A DNA stretch of 5,414 nucleotides, taken from the NCBI GenBank assembly GCA_021809365.1, contig JAKBAC010000194.1, forward strand, positions 1-5,414, written 5' to 3'. The notes beneath the pieces are model-generated. The model did no database searches and was not told the DNA's origin. It saw nothing but the letters and a program-made list of their open reading frames with translations. Shown piece after piece: positions 1 to 5,414 of this stretch (within the stretch, counting starts at the first letter, position 1; every line of letters begins with the position of its first letter). Origin of the DNA: Planctomycetota bacterium (GTDB lineage Bacteria > Planctomycetota > Phycisphaerae > WQYP01). The position numbers and the translations under genes are program-made.

Positions 1-678
1 CGTATGGCTGGTACGCTGGCCATTGACATACATGCGTCCAAGGCCCAACCCGCTGAAATAGGCCACGGCCCGCTTGACGGATTTGGAAACATTGAATGAA
101 TCACGCAGATAAATCGCGGGCAATGGATGCCTTATGCCTTTTGGGGTGGTGGGTTTCCAGCCAATCCACTGGGCATCATGCCATTGGCCGGCTGTCAATA
201 ACCCTTCCTGCCATTGTGCCACGGCGCTGTAATGGCTGGCCTCGCCGGCCTGATTCCAGACCCGTACCTTCCAGAAGCAGCGTTGACGCGACTTCAGAGC
301 CGAGCCGGCGTAACGGATGTTAATGCTTTGATCGGAAACCACTTTTCCCGAATTCCAGATATTGCCCTGATTATGCTCCAGCAGTTCAGGTGAGGATGCC
401 ACGAGAATCTCATAAGCGCTTTGGAACTGTCCCCGGCCTTTCCATGGCAGCACCCAGCCCAGCCGCGGATGAACCGAATTCACCGCCAGCGGATCAGCCC
501 GTAGTTGTGTTTGCAGGCGCACGGGCGATGCTGTTGCATCGAGTTGTGATGGCGTTGCTCCGCCTTGCGTGCAGGATGTCAAAGCGCCGGCCGCCACCAC
601 CAGCAGGCTGGCCGCCGTCCATCGAATAGTCAAGGAAAGTGCAGAATGGCAAACCGCCCGCCGTTTGGAAAAGATCAT
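1..678 (-). CDS. Alpha-L-rhamnosidase, GH78-type, lipoprotein; N-terminal 226 codons only (cut by the window edge)
   Basis: The product should hydrolyse terminal alpha-L-rhamnose from glycans while anchored to the envelope. Residues 1-36 form a lipoprotein signal: basic start (KRR at 5-7, R19), hydrophobic stretch 21-33, and lipobox LTSC with Cys36. Residues about 53-175 match the beta-sandwich that opens many GH78 enzymes: ADPLAVNSVHPRLGW, YEILVASSPELL, WNSGKVVSDQS, FWKVRVWNQAGEAS and AQWIGW are typical. Residues 187-226 (YLRDSFNVSKSVKRAVAYFSG, then MYVNG) are the start of the rhamnosidase N-terminal domain. The frame stays open to base 1; GH78 proteins usually run to about 900-1000 residues, so the catalytic (alpha/alpha)6 barrel lies outside the window. 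The ATG at 678 was chosen because it follows a Shine-Dalgarno at 8 nt and starts a proper signal peptide. It lies downstream of the sigma gene on the same strand but has its own promoter. The family call rests on recognised motifs; catalytic residues cannot be seen. Confidence 0.85.
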   Translation of the reverse strand, partial: MIFSKRRAVCHSALSLTIRWTAASLLVVAAGALTSCTQGGATPSQLDATASPVRLQTQLRADPLAVNSVHPRLGWVLPWKGRGQFQSAYEILVASSPELLEHNQGNIWNSGKVVSDQSINIRYAGSALKSRQRCFWKVRVWNQAGEASHYSAVAQWQEGLLTAGQWHDAQWIGWKPTTPKGIRHPLPAIYLRDSFNVSKSVKRAVAYFSGLGLGRMYVNGQRTSHT

Positions 679-686
679 GATCGTTA

Positions 687-693
687 CTCCACC
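687..693 (-). promoter_or_regulatory. Ribosome binding site of the rhamnosidase gene
   Basis: On the minus strand GGTGGAG ends 8 nt before the ATG at 678. It supports this start over other in-frame choices. Confidence 0.6.
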
Positions 694-720
694 GCCAAAT
701 CGTTATGTAACTGAAAAAGG

Positions 721-749
721 AATATACAGGTAACGCTACCGGCCGACAA
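721..749 (-). promoter_or_regulatory. Sigma-70-like promoter of the rhamnosidase gene
   Basis: On the minus strand a -35 box TTGTCG (744-749, 4 of 6 matches to TTGACA) and a -10 box TATATT (721-726, 5 of 6 matches to TATAAT) are separated by exactly 17 bp. Transcription would begin near base 714 and give a leader of about 36 nt before the ATG. It is the best promoter match in the window and suggests transcription independent of the sigma gene upstream. Planctomycete promoters are poorly defined, so this remains a prediction. Confidence 0.55.
729..740. promoter_or_regulatory. CG-centred 12-bp dyad, possible operator in the rhamnosidase promoter
   Basis: GGTAACGCTACC is palindromic except for one mismatched pair (A733/C736), with CG at the centre. 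It fills most of the spacer between the -35 and -10 boxes, a place where a bound repressor would block RNA polymerase. The GGT...ACC arms fit the general GT...AC layout of GntR-type sites, so the regulator encoded at 4113-5249 is a candidate ligand. Short dyads also arise by chance. Confidence 0.35.
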
Positions 750-887
750 GCCATGATAGAACCTGTTGTGGCGGGCTGCTTTAGCAATTTCTTTGGCCAA
801 ATTGTTTGCGGCGGAGCACACCGTTCTGCCCGCTGCGGCATGTCGTGGCTCATTGAGCCAATGAATGGAAGCAGTCCCTGAAAATGG

Positions 888-913
888 CCAAGCCCGGCGC
901 GGGATTGCCTTGG
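888..913 (-). terminator. Probable rho-independent terminator of the sigma gene
   Basis: Fourteen bases after the sigma stop codon, the minus strand can fold CCAAG/CTTGG (5 bp) and CCCG/CGGG (4 bp) around a 3-nt CGC loop, with a 5-nt bulge on the 5' side. It is followed by CCATTTT, a short U-tract. The bulge and short tract make it a modest terminator. Its place between two co-oriented genes, just ahead of the rhamnosidase promoter, supports separate transcripts. Confidence 0.4.
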
Positions 914-927
914 TTATGGCTTCGCGG

Positions 928-3906
928 CTATTTGTGCGGCGCGGAATATTTTTTCAGCGCTGCAGCAAGTGCGTCGCGCAGGGCATAGGCGTCTTTGATT
1001 TTTCCTGCTTGCAGTTCCGTCAGCACGGCCTTGTAGGCTTTGGCGTTGGGAAAATATTTATGAAAAAATTTTCTGCCTTGTCTCAATTGCCCCCGGACCT
1101 GCCGCATCTTCGCGGAAGTCAAGTTGAAGTTAATGTACCAGAGGCCATGCTCTCGGATCAGTGTCGCGTGCGCCGACGGAAAAAATGCGAATGTTACGAT
1201 GCGACCGGGCGTTTGAACCGGTGCCGCAAACCGCCCCGTAATCTTCCAGCGGGTCGGATCTGGGTTTTTCGCCGGTACTTCAGGCCATCCGAGTTGTTGT
1301 TTTGTGATCCCGGCCGTTTGCAGTTGTGCGGCCCCAAAGCGCTTCTCCGCGAGTGGCCAAAGACCGAAGCCGAACGTGGCAGCCATGTCATTGTTTGCTT
1401 GCACCGCCAGTTTTTTTTCCTGCGGCGTAGGTGCCCAGCAAAGCTTATTGATGGATTCAAAACGGCCCAGCCGCATGTCACGAAGCACTTGGGCAATGAG
1501 TTCTTCGGGTGTGGCCCGGCCAGCAGCGATTGCCGCGTTTTTTTTGCCGAATGGCGGCGAGCCCGCCGGTGCGCCGGGGACAATCGGTTTCTGCTGGTCA
1601 TGCCCTGCCATTGCGAAGATAACGGAGGGTAATGGCGATGGCTTTAGCGCGAACCCGCGGAATGTCACCCAATATCGTGGCCGCGTGATCCATACATAGC
1701 TCTTAATATGGCTGGACGCGACGGGTATGGTCTCGCCGCCGCCGCCGTATTCTGAAAATGCGCCGTAACGCGACGTTTGAATTCGCTCGAACACATCCCC
1801 CGAAAAAGCGGTCGGCATGTATCCCGGTTCCGGGGCCACCAGACGCCCTCTCCGCGTCAAAGCTCCTACCGCTACGGCTCGGTTTGCCAATTCGGACTGA
1901 GGTAATAGCGCCAGCAGCATACTTACCGAAGCAGGCGTTGCCAGCGGCCCGCCAGGCATTGGCGCGATATGGGCAAGGTTATATGCATAGAATTGTTTAC
2001 CATCATATAGAAACTTCGGCGCGGTAAATGCCTGCGGTCCCGTCGCCGGCGTGGCCGGTCCGATGATCTTCCAAGGTCCGGAATCCAAACCGATGCGCAG
2101 CAAACTGCGGTTAACATACGTCCGCTGAAATCCAGAAACCATGCCGCCAAAAACCTGCCTTCCAGGCCACGAGCCCGCACTCTTGGCGGGAGCCTTAAAA
2201 AGTAGAGATGCCTCAACGTATCCGGCCGGGAAGCTCAAGCTCTGGCTAAGCGTGCACCCGCCCGATGCCCGGGGTTGGCCCTCCGGATTCCAGGAGCAAA
2301 GTGGCCACAATTCAGAGCCAATCGCCTGCAGCGTTACCTGTACGCCGCCCGGCAGCGACTTGGTCCATTGGCTGCCGCCCCTCTTGGAGGCCGTTTGCGT
2401 TTGCCGGGCGAATTTGCGCCACGCGACGGCCACTGCCGCCATTCGGCGCAGGCCCGCCGGGCCTTCCTTTAAGTAAAGGTTCAGGTTGCTTATTCTGCCG
2501 CATAATTCCTGATCCCGTGTTGGATAAGATTCAACGTCAAACACCGTCGCGGTGTACCACTGACTCCCGGCGTGGCTCATTGCGTGTTTCAGCAGCACCA
2601 CCGCTCGCCCGAACCCGATATTGAAAGTGCGGTTGTATGTGTATGGGAGTTCGGCGGACGGTTGCTTCGCCTTCGGCGAAAAGTAGTCGATTGATATTGC
2701 TGAACCTGTTTTAAAGCCAACCTTCAGGCGGATTGAATTCCGCTGCATGTGCCCATAAATCTGCGGGAACAAGGAGACAGAAATAGTTGCTGGTTCCGGT
2801 TGCTGTGTAAACTGGCGCGTCAGTCCCGGAATCCCACCGTTTTGTGGGATCTGTGGGAATATCGACGGATACCACGTCCAATTCAGGGGTTCGCTCAGTG
2901 TTACCTGCTTTCCTTGAAGTTGATGAACAAACAGAGATCGAACGGTGCTTGCCCGAATGTTGTATGCCTGAACGCCGTTGGATTCGCCCGGGATAAGGCG
3001 TCCGCTCTTGCGCAGTGCCGCTACAAAATTACGGTCCACCAGCGCCAGATAATCAACACAGGCGGCTTCATCGCCTTTGCCTCCAGTTGGTGATGCACCC
3101 GGAACCATCCCCGCCGATCCGGGTTGCATCTTGACTTGCAATGTCTGCAGCGGGACAACCGCCGCCACGCCAACAGCCAGCGCGACTGCCGCGGTGCCGG
3201 CGATGGCCGGGACATGGGCGTTGTGAAAGGCGATGCTGCGGGCCGCGCGGGCGGCTGTTGAGCTTTTGGCTGCTTTTCCGCCGGCACATTGGATCACCTT
3301 TTCCAATAATCCGCTTGGCGCAGTTCCCGCGCCGCCGGCCAGCAGAGCAGTGATAGCCATATTGTCCAGGGAGATATGTTTTCGGGCCATGATTCCGCGC
3401 AGTTTGATCACCGCGCGGGTCAATCGCTTTTCGGCCGCCGCTTCGGAAATATCAAATGCTTGGGCGATCTGCCGGGCGGTCTGGTTTTGGAAGAATCGTG
3501 CCACGAGTATATCCCGATCACCGGTGGAAAGTTTTCGCATGGCGGCATCGAGTTCCAGCAGTAGCGCGGCATTGGCGTCCATGGCCGTGCCGCCGACGGA
3601 TAATATTTCTTTCTGCCGCATATTTGCCGCCTTTCGCTCGCGTATTTTTTGCCGCTGTTGTTTCTTCTGAATATTCGCGCAGGCATAGTGCGTGGCCCGC
3701 AGCAGCCATCCTCCTATGGGGTGATCAATCCTGACCAGCCGCTTATGCTTTTTCCACAATGCAATGAAAACCGCTTGCGTGGCGTCATCGGCCAGATGGG
3801 CATCACCGAGTTGTCGGCGCGCCAGGGTGTAAACCCAACCGATATGAGCCTTGGCCAGAAGGTCGATCGCCTTGTGATCTGCCTGACTGTCGGATTGTTG
3901 TGTCAT
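928..3906 (-). CDS. ECF-type RNA polymerase sigma factor fused to a membrane segment and a large extracytoplasmic domain (992 aa)
   Basis: The N-terminal part should direct RNA polymerase to target promoters; the rest probably senses a signal outside the cytoplasm. Sigma region 2 spans about 18-94 (ADDATQAVFIALWKK at 39-53, GWLLRATHYACANIQKK at 66-82) and region 4 about 117-175, with the helix-turn-helix in QTARQIAQAFDISEAAAEKR. A basic linker (K211, K214, R220, R223) precedes a single hydrophobic segment at about 232-252, so by the positive-inside rule residues 253-992 face outward. That tail has a Pro/Gly linker, a soluble region at about 285-500, a second region at about 515-765, a Pro/Gly/Ala break at 773-800, and a final alpha+beta region at 800-992. 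I cannot assign the tail to a family. Typical ECF factors are near 200 residues and use a separate anti-sigma; none is seen here. The ATG at 3906 has GGAAGG 7 nt upstream. Sigma assignment is strong; the sensing role is inferred. Confidence 0.88.
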   Translation of the reverse strand: MTQQSDSQADHKAIDLLAKAHIGWVYTLARRQLGDAHLADDATQAVFIALWKKHKRLVRIDHPIGGWLLRATHYACANIQKKQQRQKIRERKAANMRQKEILSVGGTAMDANAALLLELDAAMRKLSTGDRDILVARFFQNQTARQIAQAFDISEAAAEKRLTRAVIKLRGIMARKHISLDNMAITALLAGGAGTAPSGLLEKVIQCAGGKAAKSSTAARAARSIAFHNAHVPAIAGTAAVALAVGVAAVVPLQTLQVKMQPGSAGMVPGASPTGGKGDEAACVDYLALVDRNFVAALRKSGRLIPGESNGVQAYNIRASTVRSLFVHQLQGKQVTLSEPLNWTWYPSIFPQIPQNGGIPGLTRQFTQQPEPATISVSLFPQIYGHMQRNSIRLKVGFKTGSAISIDYFSPKAKQPSAELPYTYNRTFNIGFGRAVVLLKHAMSHAGSQWYTATVFDVESYPTRDQELCGRISNLNLYLKEGPAGLRRMAAVAVAWRKFARQTQTASKRGGSQWTKSLPGGVQVTLQAIGSELWPLCSWNPEGQPRASGGCTLSQSLSFPAGYVEASLLFKAPAKSAGSWPGRQVFGGMVSGFQRTYVNRSLLRIGLDSGPWKIIGPATPATGPQAFTAPKFLYDGKQFYAYNLAHIAPMPGGPLATPASVSMLLALLPQSELANRAVAVGALTRRGRLVAPEPGYMPTAFSGDVFERIQTSRYGAFSEYGGGGETIPVASSHIKSYVWITRPRYWVTFRGFALKPSPLPSVIFAMAGHDQQKPIVPGAPAGSPPFGKKNAAIAAGRATPEELIAQVLRDMRLGRFESINKLCWAPTPQEKKLAVQANNDMAATFGFGLWPLAEKRFGAAQLQTAGITKQQLGWPEVPAKNPDPTRWKITGRFAAPVQTPGRIVTFAFFPSAHATLIREHGLWYINFNLTSAKMRQVRGQLRQGRKFFHKYFPNAKAYKAVLTELQAGKIKDAYALRDALAAALKKYSAPHK

Positions 3907-3913
3907 GATTTAA

Positions 3914-3919
3914 CCTTCC
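3914..3919 (-). promoter_or_regulatory. Strong Shine-Dalgarno of the sigma gene
   Basis: GGAAGG on the minus strand sits 7 nt before the ATG at 3906. It fixes the start, which also leaves about 17 residues before sigma region 2, a normal length. Confidence 0.65.
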
Positions 3920-3951
3920 GGATTCATTCCGCTATGCACCACGTTTCCATT

Positions 3952-3957
3952 GTTATA
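3952..3957 (-). promoter_or_regulatory. Candidate -10 box for the sigma gene
   Basis: TATAAC on the minus strand (5 of 6 matches to TATAAT) lies about 45 nt before the start codon. No convincing TTGACA-like box is found 16-18 bp upstream, so it may be an activator-dependent or alternative-sigma promoter, or chance. Confidence 0.25.
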
Positions 3958-3994
3958 CCGCCGCCAAACGAATTTTCGGACATTTCGCGATCTG

Positions 3995-4008
3995 CCGGTG
4001 CGCATCGG
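3995..4008. promoter_or_regulatory. CG-centred 14-bp dyad in the divergent intergenic region
   Basis: CCGGTGCGCATCGG is a palindrome with one mismatched pair (G3998/T4005). It lies upstream of both the sigma gene and the GntR/LacI-type regulator, where an autoregulatory or shared operator would be expected. Its arms do not match the dyad at 729-740 closely, so the two need not bind the same protein. Confidence 0.3.
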
Positions 4009-4060
4009 AGCGTCTCTGAACATTGCTGACAGGCTTGCACTTGATTATCCGCCAAGGCCG

Positions 4061-4089
4061 ATGACAATAGGTGCATACGGCCAGATGAT
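4061..4089 (+). promoter_or_regulatory. Weak promoter candidate for the GntR/LacI-type regulator
   Basis: ATGACA (4061-4066, 5 of 6 to the -35 consensus) and GATGAT (4084-4089, 4 of 6 to the -10 consensus) are 17 bp apart. Transcription would start near 4096, giving a leader of about 17 nt to the ATG at 4113 and ruling out the TTG at 4089. A second weak pair, TTGATT with GACAAT 16 bp later, lies just upstream and is about as good. Confidence 0.25.
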
Positions 4090-4112
4090 TGAGCCGATTT
4101 TTTGGATTGCGT

Positions 4113-5249
4113 ATGTCTCGATACCCTAAAAAGCCAGTAACCGCGGTACCGAACACCGAGCGGCAACGCCCGGTGCAACCGAAGTATGGAGCGGTTTATG
4201 ATTCTCTGTTAAGGTCCATTCGGCGTGGTGAATATCCATCGGGTGGCAAACTCCCCACGGAAACGGAATTGGTTGAACAATTCAAAGTTTCACGCATTAC
4301 CGTTATTCGCGCGTTGCGGGATCTGCAGGCATTGGGCGTGGTAAGGCGGCGGCGCGGATCAGGCAGTTTTGTGGAGGGACCCAAGCAATCCAAGTTCGCC
4401 AGCGTCGGGTTGCTGTTTCCACCTTTGGAGCCGGGAAGTATTTTTGCCACCGTGCATCAGGCGTTACTACGGGAAGCCCAGAAGCGGGAATGGCAGATTT
4501 TGTTTCATGAGGTGATGGAAAACACCTCCGTGCAGGAGGCTCAGGCGGCGCTTGAGCCGCTATGGCAGAACGATTTGCGCGGCTTGCTTTATTTGCCTTT
4601 GCCGGTGCGGTCACAGTGTGCTGAAATCAATGAATTTATTGCCGGTCAGTGTGTGGCCCGCAAACTGCCGCTGGTTCTGCTGGATCGGGATTTACACAAG
4701 CTGCATGATCGCAGCAGATTTGATGTGGTCGGAAGCGACAACGAACTCGGTGGTTTTTTGGCGGGGCGGCACCTGATTCAGCGCGGATGCCGGCGAATTC
4801 TGTTTTTAACCGATGCCCGTGAACACCCCACCGCGGAAGCACGGGTGGAAGGCGTGGCCAATGCCGTGCGTTTGGAGCCTTCCGCACAATTACAGGTTTG
4901 TTCCGGAGACGGTGATGACCGCGAAGCCCTTGCACGGATGCTGGCGGAACACCGCCCTGACGCCATTGCGTGCGTCAATGATATGACTGCGGCCAAGGCG
5001 ATGCGGCAATTACTTAAAATGGGCGTCAAAATTCCGGAACAGATCAAACTCACGGGGTTTGACGATACCTCGACAGCGGCATTGCTGGCGGTTCCCCTGA
5101 CAACCGTACGGCAGTCTCCGGAAGCGATGGCGATTCAAGCCATGTCCGTTTTGCAACAGCGGGCTGAGCGGCCCGATCTTCCTGCCATTACCCTGTCGAT
5201 CGCCTGTTCGCTGGTTGGACGTGAATCGACCGCTGCGCATCAGGGTTAA
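4113..5249 (+). CDS. Transcriptional regulator: GntR-type winged helix-turn-helix with LacI-type sugar-binding domain (378 aa)
   Basis: The product is a cytoplasmic DNA-binding protein, probably a repressor released by a small sugar. Residues 24-89 are a GntR winged helix: YDSLLRSIRRGEYPSGGKLP, TETELVEQF, VSRITVIRALRDLQALGVV, and the wing GSGSFVEG. Residues about 96-372 resemble the periplasmic-binding-protein-like core of LacI-family regulators: VGSDN (206-210), AIACVNDMTA (284-293), LTGFDD (313-318), TTVRQSP (330-336) and the ending LVGREST. The same fusion occurs in AraR, the arabinose regulator of Bacillus; the ligand here cannot be read from sequence. Length is normal for the class. An in-frame TTG at 4089 would add 8 residues (MSRFFGLR); the ATG at 4113 is preferred as the standard codon, with GGA 6 nt upstream, although neither start has a strong ribosome binding site. 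It is divergent from the sigma gene, and the nearby rhamnosidase makes a sugar of plant or algal glycans a reasonable guess. Confidence 0.88.
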   Translation: MSRYPKKPVTAVPNTERQRPVQPKYGAVYDSLLRSIRRGEYPSGGKLPTETELVEQFKVSRITVIRALRDLQALGVVRRRRGSGSFVEGPKQSKFASVGLLFPPLEPGSIFATVHQALLREAQKREWQILFHEVMENTSVQEAQAALEPLWQNDLRGLLYLPLPVRSQCAEINEFIAGQCVARKLPLVLLDRDLHKLHDRSRFDVVGSDNELGGFLAGRHLIQRGCRRILFLTDAREHPTAEARVEGVANAVRLEPSAQLQVCSGDGDDREALARMLAEHRPDAIACVNDMTAAKAMRQLLKMGVKIPEQIKLTGFDDTSTAALLAVPLTTVRQSPEAMAIQAMSVLQQRAERPDLPAITLSIACSLVGRESTAAHQG

Positions 5250-5302
5250 TGCCAGGGGGCGAGCAGGAATGATTGTGGTCTGAGTGTCGGGAAATAATCG
5301 GG

Positions 5303-5326
5303 CCATCCTTGCGGCCTCGGGGATGG
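5303..5326 (+). terminator. Hairpin after the regulator gene, possible terminator
   Basis: CCATCC (5303-5308) pairs with GGATGG (5321-5326) across a 12-nt loop, about 54 nt after the stop codon. There is no T-run directly after it; the first run of four T's comes 12 nt later. It could be a weak or factor-dependent terminator. Confidence 0.25.
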
Positions 5327-5337
5327 GATTAGCCGGT

Positions 5338-5349
5338 GTTTTCGAGAAC
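5338..5349. promoter_or_regulatory. CG-centred 12-bp dyad upstream of the right-edge promoter
   Basis: GTTTTCGAGAAC is palindromic apart from one pair (T5341/G5346) and is centred on CG, the layout of LacI- and some GntR-type operators. It ends 6 bp before the -35 box at 5356. Confidence 0.3.
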
Positions 5350-5355
5350 GTGTAT

Positions 5356-5384
5356 TTGACGCCTGCGTTAAGTTTCCATAAACT
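5356..5384 (+). promoter_or_regulatory. Promoter candidate for a gene beyond the right edge
   Basis: TTGACG (5356-5361, 5 of 6 to the -35 consensus) and TAAACT (5379-5384, 4 of 6 to the -10 consensus) are spaced 17 bp. No start codon with an open frame follows before base 5414, so the gene would begin outside the window. The whole stretch 5250-5414 shows no coding region of its own. Confidence 0.35.
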
Positions 5385-5387
5385 AAA
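5368..5387. repeat. AT-rich inverted repeat over the -10 box
   Basis: The arms TTAAGTTT and AAACTAAA pair at 7 of 8 positions around a CCAT centre. The repeat covers the predicted -10 box, so it could be an operator; it lacks the GC-rich stem of a terminator. Confidence 0.3.
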
Positions 5388-5414
5388 GGGCTTGAAATTC
5401 GTTGGGCTTAGCTC

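Noticed and set aside
494..853. Open frame of 119 codons on the minus strand across the sigma-rhamnosidase gap
   Set aside because: It overlaps the rhamnosidase start in a different frame and spans the predicted promoter; the rhamnosidase frame has a signal peptide and family motifs, this one has none.
1194..1601. Alternative-frame open stretch on the minus strand inside the sigma fusion
   Set aside because: Not a separate gene: no ribosome binding site or domain. It matters only as the frame that slippage at an A8 run might enter.
865..1632. Open frame of 255 codons on the plus strand opposite the end of the sigma gene
   Set aside because: It is antisense to a clearly coding frame, rich in Arg, Cys and Pro as shadow frames are, has no recognisable domain and lacks a good ribosome binding site.
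3233..3670. Open frame of 145 codons on the plus strand
   Set aside because: It lies antisense to sigma regions 2 to 4, which are conserved on the other strand, and shows no independent coding evidence.
4111..4124. Small inverted repeat GTAT...ATAC at the regulator start codon
   Set aside because: Arms of only 4 bp around a 6-nt gap are expected by chance at this length.
1..5414. tRNA, rRNA, CRISPR array, insertion sequence or attachment site
   Set aside because: No cloverleaf, spaced direct repeats, transposase frame or terminal inverted repeats were seen on reading both strands; a covariance-model search was not possible here.

Overview
The window reads as chromosomal DNA of a planctomycete-like bacterium, most likely from the Phycisphaerae or Tepidisphaera side of Planctomycetota. 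This is inferred from content only: a sigma factor of the extracytoplasmic-function (ECF) type fused through one membrane segment to a very large extracytoplasmic domain, a GntR-headed regulator with a LacI-type sugar-binding domain, and a lipoprotein alpha-L-rhamnosidase. That mix is common in carbohydrate-degrading planctomycetes, but Verrucomicrobiota or Acidobacteriota cannot be excluded.

Layout. Positions 1-678 (minus strand) hold the first 226 codons of a GH78-type alpha-L-rhamnosidase with a lipoprotein signal; the rest lies beyond the left edge. Positions 679-927 are intergenic. They carry a good promoter and ribosome binding site for the rhamnosidase, a CG-centred dyad inside that promoter, and a hairpin that probably ends the upstream transcript. 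Positions 928-3906 (minus strand) encode a 992-residue membrane-tethered sigma factor. Positions 3907-4112 are a divergent intergenic region with a strong Shine-Dalgarno for the sigma gene, weak promoter candidates on both strands and a 14-bp dyad. Positions 4113-5249 (plus strand) encode the GntR/LacI-type regulator. Positions 5250-5414 hold no gene; they contain a hairpin, two dyads and an outward-facing promoter candidate for a gene beyond the right edge.

How the parts may work together (inference). The regulator probably senses a sugar in the cytoplasm. The sigma factor probably receives a signal outside the membrane through its C-terminal part. The rhamnosidase removes rhamnose from plant or algal glycans. 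Together they look like the edge of a glycan-utilisation locus with one cytoplasmic and one envelope-spanning control. No mobile element, CRISPR array, tRNA or rRNA was seen. The most unusual item is the one-protein sigma and sensor fusion, whose roughly 735-residue outer part I cannot assign to a known family.
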